From contig CANQMQ010000013.1 of the NCBI GenBank assembly GCA_947625025.1, positions 1 to 51,052 of the forward strand: a DNA stretch of 51,052 nt, read 5' to 3'. Within the stretch, counting starts at the first letter, position 1, and each line of letters begins with the position of its first letter. Source of the DNA: an uncultured Clostridia bacterium. GTDB taxonomy: Bacteria > Bacillota > Clostridia > Christensenellales > Borkfalkiaceae. Positions 8,800 through 15,629 of the stretch are shown here, piece after piece. Under the pieces are notes generated by a model, which was not told the DNA's origin, searched no databases, and saw only the letters and a list, made by a program, of their open reading frames with translations. A program made the translations under genes and the position numbers.

Positions 8800-8805
8800 A
8801 TACTT

Positions 8806-8834
8806 ATTATAGCGCAAACCTGTGGGAATGTCAA
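8806..8834 (-). promoter_or_regulatory. Consensus promoter of element A
   Basis: TTGACA (8829-8834), 17-base spacer, TATAAT (8806-8811) on the minus strand: a perfect sigma-A consensus. It lies just after the stop of the histidine kinase gene. Confidence 0.8.
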
Positions 8835-8854
8835 TACCCTTTCCGAAAAAAATT

Positions 8855-10342
8855 CTAACTTTCGTCTTTTGAAGTTTCTTCCCCTTCGGGGCCTTCGGGG
8901 ATTTCGGGCACTTCGGGGTCCTCGGGCGGCTTAGGAAATTCTACCCAGAACCTGCTCCCCTTGCCGACTTCGGATTGCACCCCAAACGGGCAGTGTTGGT
9001 TGACGAGGATGCCCTTCACGATGGAGAGCCCGAGTCCCGTACCCTTGACGGGGCGCTTGTGCGTCTCCTGCATGCGGAAGTACCGATCCCAAATGGTATC
9101 GATTTGTTCGGGCGGGATACCTTTGCCCGAATCCACCACTTCGAAGATGGCGCCCTCCCCCTTGTGGAGAAGGCGGATGTGCACCGTTTTATCCTCTCCC
9201 GTGTAGTTGACGGCGTTGCTGATGAGGTTGTACAGGGCCTGTTCGATGCCGCCCCTATCTGCAAAGGCGTAGATCTCATCCTCGATCTCCGTCTCGAATT
9301 TGTATCCCTGCATCTCCTTCAAATAATCGAATTTGCCTGCGATCTTATAGACGAGTTCGGTGAGGTTGAAAATGACGGGAGCCTGCCCGCCGACACCCGC
9401 ACGGATCTTGGAGAGGTCCAATACGTCCTCCACGAGGGAGGCGAGGCGGTCCGCCTCCTCCTCAATGACTTTGGCGTGGGCGTTGCGCTTGACGGGGTCG
9501 TCCCCCGAAATTTCACGGATCATGGAGGCGTATGCCTTGATCATCGTGAGCGGGGTGCGGAAGTCGTGGGAGACATTCGCGATGAGCTCCTTCTGCATGG
9601 CATCCGCCTTGGAAATCTCGGAGCGGGCGTAATCGAGGGCATCCGAGAGCTCGGTGAGCTCGGAGAAGAAGTATTTCTGCTTGAAATCGTATTCATAGTG
9701 CCCGCGGGCAATTTCCTTGGCCCGCTCGGTGACTTCGCTGACGGGCTTTGTGATGAGCATCGCGAAGAAGCCGCTTGCGACGAAGGCCAAAACGACCGAG
9801 AAGAGCGCCGTTGCAAGGGAGCCCCATAAAAGTTCGCTCGAGAGGGCGGCAAACCGCGCCACCGCGCTCCATACATAGAGGAAACAGGGCTTGCCGTGCA
9901 GGGTGAAGGGCACGGCGTAGGCAAGTTCATCGTCCCCCTCGATGAGGGCCTCCTTCCTTCCCGGGGCGAAGAAGTTGGTGAGCATCTCCGCAAGTTCGGG
10001 GTATACCTCCCCCGTTTCATCTGTGGCGGCAAAAATGACGCCGCCGCCCTCCGCATAGATACTGCGGACGTTGACATCGTACTTCGTCTCCAAGGCAAAG
10101 TATTCGGGGGGGAAGGGATCGCCCGTCTCCTCGTGCTCCTCAAAGAAGAGAAGGGCCTCCTTGGAGGCCTGCTTTAAGTTGATGATGATCTGTTCACGGT
10201 AGTGGTGCGAAAAGAGGATGTTGAGGAAGGCGACGAAGAGCGCGATGAGAATGAGGGCAAACACTGCAAAAGTTGCCCACAGAATGAGGTTTAAGCTGCG
10301 CGCGGATCTCCGCCGCGCTATCTTGTCTGTTTGCTGTTTCAT
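8855..10342 (-). CDS. Two-component sensor histidine kinase
   Basis: This 495-residue membrane kinase presumably phosphorylates the response regulator encoded just upstream. There is a transmembrane segment at about 20-44, an extracellular sensor region to about 165, a second transmembrane segment at about 170-195, and a HAMP-like linker (KPVSEVTERAKEIARGHY). The dimerization/phosphoacceptor motif NVSHDFRTPL carries His259, followed by the N box NLISNAVNYTGE, G1 VVDSGKGIP and G2 KGTGLGLSI. It ends in an unusual Pro/Glu-rich tail of about 25 residues (repeats of PExPE type). ATG at 10342 follows the regulator stop by 35 bases; no strong SD is visible. The stimulus is unknown. Confidence 0.93.
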   Translation of the reverse strand: MKQQTDKIARRRSARSLNLILWATFAVFALILIALFVAFLNILFSHHYREQIIINLKQASKEALLFFEEHEETGDPFPPEYFALETKYDVNVRSIYAEGGGVIFAATDETGEVYPELAEMLTNFFAPGRKEALIEGDDELAYAVPFTLHGKPCFLYVWSAVARFAALSSELLWGSLATALFSVVLAFVASGFFAMLITKPVSEVTERAKEIARGHYEYDFKQKYFFSELTELSDALDYARSEISKADAMQKELIANVSHDFRTPLTMIKAYASMIREISGDDPVKRNAHAKVIEEEADRLASLVEDVLDLSKIRAGVGGQAPVIFNLTELVYKIAGKFDYLKEMQGYKFETEIEDEIYAFADRGGIEQALYNLISNAVNYTGEDKTVHIRLLHKGEGAIFEVVDSGKGIPPEQIDTIWDRYFRMQETHKRPVKGTGLGLSIVKGILVNQHCPFGVQSEVGKGSRFWVEFPKPPEDPEVPEIPEGPEGEETSKDES

Positions 10343-10377
10343 CGCTTATATCGCGGACATGGATGCCCCGTTTTTCA

Positions 10378-11043
10378 TCAAACCTCAAATTTGTAGCCGA
10401 GACCGCGCAGGGTGACGATGTACTTTCTGTACTGCTTCAAGTTGCCGCGAAGCATCTTCACGTGGGTATCGACGGTGCGGTCGTCCCCATAGAAATCGTA
10501 CCCCCACACTTTATTCAAGAGCCGCTCCCGCGTGAGGGCGACGCCCGCATTCTGCACGAAGTAGAAAAGTAGCTCATACTCCTTGGGCGTGAGCTCCGCC
10601 TTCGCACCGTCCACATAGACGTTGCGGCCCTTCATATCGATTTTGAGGCCCTCGAATTCGTAGGTATCCTCCTGCTCCTCCTTGTGCGCCCCGCGGCGAA
10701 TGACGGCGTGGATGCGCGCCATCACCTCCTTCGGGGAGAAGGGCTTGGTGACGTAATCGTCCGAACCTATCTCGAAGCCGAAGAGCTTATCGTATTCCTC
10801 CCCCCGTGCCGAAAGCATAATGACGGGCGTCGTGGAGAATTTGCGAATTTCCTTGACGGCCGAAAAGCCATCGAGTTTGGGCATCATGACGTCCATCAAA
10901 ATGACGTCGTACTCATTTTCACGGCACTTGAGCACTGCCTCCATGCCATCCTGTGCCTCGTCCGTCTCGCCCCCCTCGAATTCGACGTACTCTTTGAGTA
11001 CCATGCGAATCATCTCTTCATCGTCTACGATCAGTACTTTCAT
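10378..11043 (-). CDS. OmpR/PhoB-family response regulator
   Basis: This 221-residue DNA-binding regulator has an N-terminal receiver domain with the acidic pocket D7-D8, phosphoacceptor Asp51 in ILMDVMMP, and the conserved Lys in DDYVTKPF. A C-terminal winged helix follows (about 125-221), with LTPKEYELLFYF and the recognition region DRTVDTHVKMLRGNL, ending GLGYKFEV. The start at 11043 has an SD GGAGG seven bases upstream. It is the first gene of the two-component operon with its own promoter (11103-11131). A short GCCCC/GGGGC hairpin lies in the leader at about 11059-11074, between promoter and SD. Confidence 0.95.
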   Translation of the reverse strand: MKVLIVDDEEMIRMVLKEYVEFEGGETDEAQDGMEAVLKCRENEYDVILMDVMMPKLDGFSAVKEIRKFSTTPVIMLSARGEEYDKLFGFEIGSDDYVTKPFSPKEVMARIHAVIRRGAHKEEQEDTYEFEGLKIDMKGRNVYVDGAKAELTPKEYELLFYFVQNAGVALTRERLLNKVWGYDFYGDDRTVDTHVKMLRGNLKQYRKYIVTLRGLGYKFEV

Positions 11044-11102
11044 CCTTCCCTCCGCTGTGCCCCAAATGCGGGGCTTTTCGTGAAGTGTATTCTCTTGTAC
11101 CC

Positions 11103-11131
11103 ATTATATCACACTTTCTCACAATATGCAA
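11103..11131 (-). promoter_or_regulatory. Promoter of the two-component operon
   Basis: TTGCAT (11126-11131), 17 bases, TATAAT (11103-11108) on the minus strand. It is divergent from the radical SAM promoter, with 44 bases between the two -35 boxes. Confidence 0.78.
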
Positions 11132-11175
11132 GAAATTTTTCCCAAACATAAGTTTAATTTTCACAGAACAAACGT

Positions 11176-11204
11176 TTGACATTTTTCGTATGCCGTGGTA
11201 TACT
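11176..11204 (+). promoter_or_regulatory. Promoter of the radical SAM/DUF4130 operon (apparently leaderless)
   Basis: TTGACA (11176-11181), 17 bases, TATACT (11199-11204). The expected start, seven bases after the -10, falls on the A of the ATG at 11211. Confidence 0.75.
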
Positions 11205-11210
11205 GTAACC

Positions 11211-12455
11211 ATGATTTCTGCCGAGACACTGCAAATTTTAACGGAGAGCGCGAAGTACGATGTCTCCTGTTCCTCTTCGGGGAGTGCGAGGAGGAACGAA
11301 GGTGGCATGGGAAACGGTTACTTTGCGGGGTGCTGCCATTCCTTCACCCCGGACGGGCGGTGCATCTCCCTGCTCAAAATTCTTATGTCTAACGACTGCA
11401 TCTTCGGGTGCAAGTATTGCATGAGCCGCTGTGACGCCGATGTCCCCCGTGCCACTGCCACCCCCGAGGAGATCTGCGAGCTCACAATAAGCCTCTATAA
11501 GCGCAACTGCATCGAGGGGCTGTTCCTCTCCTCTGCCGTGCACAAGACCCCGAACTATGCGATGGAACAGCTGCTTCTCACCGTAAAGAAGCTCCGCACG
11601 GAATACGGCTTCCACGGGTACATCCACGTGAAGGGCATTCCATATGCGGACGAAGGGCTTGTCCTCGAGGCGGCGAAATATGCCGACCGCATGAGCTTCA
11701 ACATGGAGCTCCCCTCCGAACAGAGCCTGAAGCTCCTTGCCCCCCAGAAGAGCAAGAAGAGCCTTCTTACCCCCATGCGCAATTTGCAGTCGGCGCGCGA
11801 TACATTCCGTGCGGAGAAGCGGAAGGGGTACTTCCTCCCCGCGGGGCAGACGACCCAGCTCATCGTGGGCGCCTCCCCCGAAGCAGATGGGCAAATTCTT
11901 CGCCTCACGCAGTCGCTCTACCGTGCCATGCAACTCAAGCGGGTGTACTATTCCTCCTATATTCCCGTGGTGCACGATTCCCTCCTGCCCGAGCGGCCTG
12001 CGGGGGAACTCCGTGAACACAGGCTGTATCAGGCCGATTGGCTGCTTCGGTTCTATGGGTTCTCTGCGGAGGAGATCGTGGAGGAGGACGGAAACCTCTC
12101 CATGGAGTTGGACCCGAAGTGTGCGTGGGCGCTCCGCAACATGCACCTCTTCCCCGTGGAAGTAAACCGTGCTCCCCTCGAAGTACTCCTGCGGGTGCCC
12201 GGTATCGGTTCGAGGAGCGCCTATAAAATTACAGAGGCGAGGAAGTATACCTCCCTCACCTTTGAAGATCTCAAGAAGATGCGCGTCGTTCTGAAGCGGG
12301 CACGGCACTTCATCACGGCAAGCGGCAAGTTTTACGGTGCGGCGGAGAACGCCATCCGCGGGCTCCTCATGGCGGGCGAGGCCTCGGAGACGGGCGTACA
12401 GCTCAGCCTCTTCGGGACGGAGGCGGCGCATTCCGCGCTGACGGGGCAGTTATGA
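11211..12455 (+). CDS. Putative DNA modification/repair radical SAM protein
   Basis: This 414-residue protein belongs, by its N-terminus (AKYDVSCSSSGSARRN) and overall layout, to the radical SAM family that is co-encoded with a uracil-DNA-glycosylase-like partner and described as a putative DNA modification/repair protein. The 4Fe-4S motif CxxxCxxC is Cys63, Cys67 and Cys70 in NDCIFGCKYC; further Cys are at 41, 42 and 51. A helix-hairpin-helix motif near the C-terminus (LLRVPGIGSRSAYKI) supports nucleic-acid contact. The start at 11211 matches the family N-terminus. There is no SD, and the promoter places the transcript start at the ATG. It overlaps the next gene by four bases (ATGA), so the two are translated as a pair. 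The actual reaction is not known to me. Confidence 0.88.
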   Translation: MISAETLQILTESAKYDVSCSSSGSARRNEGGMGNGYFAGCCHSFTPDGRCISLLKILMSNDCIFGCKYCMSRCDADVPRATATPEEICELTISLYKRNCIEGLFLSSAVHKTPNYAMEQLLLTVKKLRTEYGFHGYIHVKGIPYADEGLVLEAAKYADRMSFNMELPSEQSLKLLAPQKSKKSLLTPMRNLQSARDTFRAEKRKGYFLPAGQTTQLIVGASPEADGQILRLTQSLYRAMQLKRVYYSSYIPVVHDSLLPERPAGELREHRLYQADWLLRFYGFSAEEIVEEDGNLSMELDPKCAWALRNMHLFPVEVNRAPLEVLLRVPGIGSRSAYKITEARKYTSLTFEDLKKMRVVLKRARHFITASGKFYGAAENAIRGLLMAGEASETGVQLSLFGTEAAHSALTGQL

Positions 12456-13171
12456 TCTACTTCTACGACGGTTCCAAAGAGGCCTTTCTCACGGCCTTCT
12501 GCACGGCCTTTCCGGATGCCGACGCCGTGCTCACTTCGGGGAGCAGCCAGCTCGGCATCGGGCAGGAAGCGGTATTCATCAAGGCGGACCCCGCCCGTGC
12601 AAAGCGGGCGGAGCGGCGGCTCCTCTCCTTCGACCCCGACTGCATGCGGGACCTTACCACCATTCTGCGGAGCGGGAATCCCGTAAAGGATATGATAGCC
12701 TTCCGCTATCTCCGCCTCATCGCCCTCAAAAAGCGGCCCGTGCGGGGCATGCTCGCAGACGACGCCGTCATCGACGCCGTGGAGTGCATGCGGCGGGTGA
12801 GCTTCGAGATCCACCGCTTTCACGGATTTTTACGGTTTATGGAGAGCGCGAGCGGGGCGCTCTACGCCCCCATCTCCCCCGACAACGACATTTGTGACCT
12901 GCTCGTGCCCCACTTCAAGGAGCGGCTTCCCAAGTACCCCTTCGTCATTCACGACGTGGGCAGGAAGAAGGCGGCCGTCTACGATGGGTGCGCCGTATTC
13001 ATGGCCCCCTTGGAGCGGGCGGAAGTGCTGCTCTCCGCCGATGAAGTGGGTTGGCAGAAGCTCTGGAAAACGTACTACGCCGCCGTCAACATCCCCTCCC
13101 GTGAGCGGCTCAAACAGCAGAAGGGGTACCTTCCCGTCCGCTATTGGAAATTCATGCCCGAGATGCAGTGA
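12452..13171 (+). CDS. DUF4130 DNA metabolism protein, partner of the radical SAM protein
   Basis: This 239-residue protein starts at the ATGA overlap with the radical SAM gene. The N-terminus MIYFYDGSKEAFLTAF and the C-terminal part (FHGFLRFMES region, the DNDICDLLVPHFKERLP segment and the FVIHDVGRKKAAVYDG segment) match the family annotated as probable DNA metabolism protein (DUF4130). That family always accompanies this radical SAM type and in some genomes is fused to a uracil-DNA glycosylase domain. No signal peptide or membrane segment, so it is cytoplasmic. The 3' end overlaps the convergent ferritin-like gene by 20 bases. Confidence 0.87.
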   Translation: MIYFYDGSKEAFLTAFCTAFPDADAVLTSGSSQLGIGQEAVFIKADPARAKRAERRLLSFDPDCMRDLTTILRSGNPVKDMIAFRYLRLIALKKRPVRGMLADDAVIDAVECMRRVSFEIHRFHGFLRFMESASGALYAPISPDNDICDLLVPHFKERLPKYPFVIHDVGRKKAAVYDGCAVFMAPLERAEVLLSADEVGWQKLWKTYYAAVNIPSRERLKQQKGYLPVRYWKFMPEMQ

Positions 13172-13622
13172 GCGCCTCCGAAAGATGGGCGAGCTCTTCC
13201 CTCGTCTTGTGCAAAAGTTTTCCCGCGAGCTCCTCTACTTCGGGGCATTCGGCCGTCCGTTGCATGGTGGAATAGCTCACACAGAGGGAGCGGAGAAGGG
13301 CGATATCCGCCTCGAGCATGGCGGGGTACGATTTGGCGTAATCGACGCCCGACGCCGAAAAGTAGGATACGGGATAGGGCGGGCATGCCGTAAACAGCGG
13401 ATTCACCCCTAAGGAGGCGAGGAGGGAGGCGAGCTGTTCCAATTCGAAGAACTTTTCCCCCGCCAACTTTTCAAGCGCCCTCCCCTCTTCCCTTCGGCCC
13501 ATTGCCCCGAGCGTTACCGCCTGATACACATATTGGAGCGCCGCCGTAAGCACACTCTTCTTGCCTGCATAGACTGCCGCGACCGAGCGCAGCGCCTTTG
13601 TATCACATCCCGCATATTCCAT
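13152..13622 (-). CDS. Ferritin-like four-helix protein with degenerate metal ligands
   Basis: This 156-residue, mostly helical protein resembles the small Clostridia ferritin-like/coat-type family. Helix 1 has YAGKKSVLTAALQYVYQA, where the family usually carries SELTA..QY. Helix 2 has GEKFFELEQLASLLASLGVNP, where E-M-H-H-L-E-L-L is usual. A Tyr/Pro-rich segment (CPPYPVSYFSA) follows, and the last helix has REELAHL. The Glu of helix 1 is Val and the His of helix 2 is Phe, so a normal di-metal site is unlikely. The start ATG at 13622 has the SD GAGGGGG. The gene is convergent with DUF4130 and overlaps it by 20 bases. The family assignment is by eye and only moderately certain. Confidence 0.6.
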   Translation of the reverse strand: MEYAGCDTKALRSVAAVYAGKKSVLTAALQYVYQAVTLGAMGRREEGRALEKLAGEKFFELEQLASLLASLGVNPLFTACPPYPVSYFSASGVDYAKSYPAMLEADIALLRSLCVSYSTMQRTAECPEVEELAGKLLHKTREELAHLSEALTASRA

Positions 13623-13709
13623 TCGGTTTCCCCCTCTCATTTTGAAGTATTCGGTTCTGCATTCTATGCAAAATTGCCGTAAACGGTGCAAAAAATGCCC
13701 TTCATGCGC

Positions 13710-13738
13710 TTGCATTTCGAGGGCAACTGTGATACAAT
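13710..13738 (+). promoter_or_regulatory. Promoter of the aldo/keto reductase
   Basis: TTGCAT (13710-13715), 17 bases, TACAAT (13733-13738). It is followed by the SD AGAGAGGG and the ATG at 13770. Confidence 0.7.
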
Positions 13739-13769
13739 TTAGTGGACTTTCAAAGAGAGGGTTTTTTAT

Positions 13770-14831
13770 ATGGAAGAGAAAAAAATGTACGTTGCAGGGC
13801 AATGGATGGATGGGGATACCTTCAAGCGGCTGATGTCCAATAAGGACCGCGCGCCCGACCCCATGCGCTTCAAGAAGGAGATGAATTACCGCAATGCGGG
13901 AAAGAGCGGGCTGAAGCTTCCCGAAATTTCCCTCGGATTCTGGCACAACTTCGGCAGTATGGACAACTTCGAAGTGATGCGGGATATGGTATTCACCGCC
14001 TTCGACAACGGGATTTGCAATTTCGACCTCGCCAATAACTACGGCCCCCGCGGCGGTGCCGCCGAGGAGAACTTCGGAAAAATTATCCGTGAAAATTTCT
14101 CCTCCTATCGGGATGAGTTCTGCGTCTCCACCAAGGCAGGGTTCGGCATGTGGAAGGGCCCGTATGGCACGGGCGGGAGCAAGAAGCACCTTACGGCCTC
14201 CCTCGATCAGAGCCTCAAGCGCCTCGGGCTTCCCTATGTAGACATCTTCTACCATCACCGCCCCGACCCCAACACCCCCATCGAGGAGACGTGCTACACC
14301 CTGCACCGCTTCGTGGAGCAGGGCAAGGCGCTGTACATCGGCATCTCCAACTACAACCGTGAGCAGACGGAGGCGGCCGTTGCCGTATTCCGTGAACTCA
14401 AGACGCCCTTCGTCCTCAACCAGGTCTCCTATAACCTGCTCGACCGTTGGGTGGAGAAGGATGGGTTGAAGGCATACGCAGAGCGGCAGGGCTTCGGGCT
14501 CATCGCCTTCTCCCCCCTCGCGCAGGGCTTGCTGACCGATAAGTACAAGGACGGCATTCCCGCAGACAGCCGCATGAAAAAATCCTTTACCCTCAAGGAA
14601 GAGGTCTTAACGCCCGCTCTGCTTCAAAAACTTGCCAACCTTCGCGCCTTCGCCGAGGGACGGGGGCAGACCCTTGCGGAGCTCGCCATCTCGTGGGTAC
14701 TCAAGGACAACGCCGTCTCGAGCGTCATTATCGGGGCCTCTTCCTCCAAACAAATTTTGGAGAACATCAAGATAAACCCCGTGTTTACGGCAGAGGAACT
14801 CGCAACGATCGAAGGGATTTGCGGGGAATAA
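13770..14831 (+). CDS. Aldo/keto reductase, YghZ/Gpr-like
   Basis: This 353-residue NADPH-dependent oxidoreductase of the AKR TIM-barrel superfamily has the catalytic tetrad Asp86 (NFDLANNYG), Tyr91, Lys122 (VSTKAG) and His162/163 (YHHRPD). The cofactor segment SSVIIGASSSKQILEN is near the C-terminus. Similarity is to the L-glyceraldehyde-3-phosphate reductase/YghZ group, whose proteins normally begin at the MNYRNAGKSGLKLP segment. Here about 37 extra residues (MYVAGQWMDG and a basic stretch) precede it. The SD and promoter support the longer start, but initiation at the internal ATG near 13881 cannot be excluded. Monocistronic, with a strong terminator after the stop. The physiological substrate is unknown. 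Confidence 0.92.
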   Translation: MEEKKMYVAGQWMDGDTFKRLMSNKDRAPDPMRFKKEMNYRNAGKSGLKLPEISLGFWHNFGSMDNFEVMRDMVFTAFDNGICNFDLANNYGPRGGAAEENFGKIIRENFSSYRDEFCVSTKAGFGMWKGPYGTGGSKKHLTASLDQSLKRLGLPYVDIFYHHRPDPNTPIEETCYTLHRFVEQGKALYIGISNYNREQTEAAVAVFRELKTPFVLNQVSYNLLDRWVEKDGLKAYAERQGFGLIAFSPLAQGLLTDKYKDGIPADSRMKKSFTLKEEVLTPALLQKLANLRAFAEGRGQTLAELAISWVLKDNAVSSVIIGASSSKQILENIKINPVFTAEELATIEGICGE

Positions 14832-14846
14832 GGGATAAAAAATAGA

Positions 14847-14887
14847 CTGCGCCGCCCGCAACAAAGTTGCGGGCGGCGCAGAGTTTT
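14847..14887. terminator. Bidirectional terminator between the aldo/keto reductase and the CxxC protein
   Basis: A perfect 16-bp stem CTGCGCCGCCCGCAAC (14847-14862) with its complement (14866-14881) and a three-base AAA loop. A T-run follows on the plus strand (14883-14888), and TATTTTTTAT follows on the minus strand, so both converging genes can use it. Confidence 0.9.
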
Positions 14888-15153
14888 TACAACACACGGT
14901 AGCCGAAACTATCTAAATCTTCTTTGATCCGTTGGGCTTCGTTCCAAAAATCCACATCGGGGTGTTTCCCTTCGTTATAGACGAGGGTAACCGCAGACCC
15001 CTCCCGCATGGGATATCCGAACTCGACCCGCTCAAAACAGCCGAATTCCATGATATGCTCCTCGATTCGCTTCCTGCAATGGACGCAGTCGGGAATCAGC
15101 ACGAAGAGTATGATACTTGTCTCTTCTCCGTTTTGTTCCTTATAATATTTCAT
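14887..15153 (-). CDS. Small CxxC protein, possibly thioredoxin-fold
   Basis: This 88-residue protein has a hydrophobic strand followed by a CVHC motif (SIILFVLIPDCVHCRKRIEEH, Cys23 and Cys26), then EFGYPMREGSAV and the segment PDVDFWNEAQRIKEDL. A beta-strand, CxxC, helix order fits a glutaredoxin/thioredoxin-like fold, but the protein is short and I do not recognise a named family. No signal peptide, so cytoplasmic. The start at 15153 has a good SD (GGAGG, five bases upstream); a longer upstream frame would run into the structured leader. It stands behind a long self-complementary leader (15228-15321) and its own promoter, so it may be regulated at RNA level. Confidence 0.7.
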   Translation of the reverse strand: MKYYKEQNGEETSIILFVLIPDCVHCRKRIEEHIMEFGCFERVEFGYPMREGSAVTLVYNEGKHPDVDFWNEAQRIKEDLDSFGYRVL

Positions 15154-15227
15154 TCCTTCCTCCCTGCGGGCAAACAATAAGGACGCCCCAATATGGGACG
15201 CCCGCTTCAGTAGTACCCCACATTGTA

Positions 15228-15321
15228 GCGACACAATACCTAACCACATTAGGAATAAGGATACACCGATGCCATTGTGTATCTAATGTGGTTAGCCGTT
15301 GGTATTATTCTATTGTGCCGC
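15228..15321 (-). ncRNA. Long self-complementary leader of the CxxC protein gene
   Basis: Nested inverted repeats fold about 94 bases into one extended hairpin. The outer stem is GCGACACAAT (15228-15237) with 15312-15321, one wobble pair; then AATACC (15235-15240) with GGTATT (15301-15306). A perfect 13-bp stem CTAACCACATTAG (15240-15252) pairs with 15283-15295, and there is an inner 6-bp stem ATACAC (15261-15266) with GTGTAT (15277-15282). It begins almost at the predicted transcript start and is followed by about 75 bases before the ATG. It could be a regulatory RNA, a processed small RNA or a MITE-like palindrome. Confidence 0.55.
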
Positions 15322-15328
15322 TGATTTT

Positions 15329-15357
15329 AGTATAACACACCGCAAAAATTTTTGCAA
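15329..15357 (-). promoter_or_regulatory. Promoter of the structured leader and CxxC protein gene
   Basis: TTGCAA (15352-15357), 17 bases, TATACT (15329-15334) on the minus strand. The start is predicted near 15322. Confidence 0.68.
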
Positions 15358-15396
15358 GCATTTGGGGAAATTTCTTTGATAAGAAGAGAGAACGCA

Positions 15397-15423
15397 AGGC
15401 GCCGCGGCAATGCCGCGGCGCCT
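15397..15423. terminator. GC-rich hairpin after the small YjzC-like gene (probable terminator)
   Basis: A 12-bp stem AGGCGCCGCGGC/GCCGCGGCGCCT with a three-base loop, six bases past the stop of the small gene. The following tail on the minus strand (TTGCGTTCTCTCTTCTT) is only moderately T-rich, so efficiency is uncertain. Confidence 0.6.
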
Positions 15424-15428
15424 CTTTC

Positions 15429-15581
15429 TTATGACTCCGATTCGTAATGGCAATCGGCAATTTGCGTAGGGGGCATCGTTTCGCCTTCCCCGACGTACAC
15501 GGTATTCACCACCTTCCCGTTGCCATCGATCACCTTGTATGCACCCGTCTTGGGGCACACATCGCCGCAGTTCAGTCTCAT
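15429..15581 (-). CDS. 50-residue Cys-containing protein, YjzC-like
   Basis: A short ORF with an excellent SD (GGAGGTGA, 15586-15593) and ATG at 15581. The product begins MRLNCGDVCPKTGAY, followed by a Gly/Val-rich beta region (KVVNTVYVGEGE) and the segment MPPTQIADCHYESES. The order G-x-x-C-P-x-T-G-x-Y and GEGETMPPT recalls the YjzC-type small proteins of Bacillota. No function is assigned to that family to my knowledge. Three Cys and one His could bind a metal, which is inference. It lies 48 bases downstream of uppP on the same strand, probably in the same transcript, and is followed by the hairpin at 15397-15423. Confidence 0.65.
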   Translation of the reverse strand: MRLNCGDVCPKTGAYKVIDGNGKVVNTVYVGEGETMPPTQIADCHYESES

Positions 15582-15629
15582 GGTTCACCTCCACAAGCAG
15601 TATGGGCGGGGCGAGGCGAATTATGCGGA

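Noticed and set aside
8602-8817. 71-codon ORF covering structured RNA element A
   Set aside because: It contains both the terminator and the second promoter and has an Arg/Ala-biased sequence; a noncoding transcript explains the region better.
11238-12431. 397-codon minus-strand ORF opposite the radical SAM gene
   Set aside because: The plus-strand frame carries the CxxxCxxC motif and family N-terminus; the antisense product has no recognisable feature or SD.
13152-14306. Extension of the ferritin-like ORF upstream to 14306
   Set aside because: The extension lies antisense to the aldo/keto reductase; a good SD marks the start at 13622.
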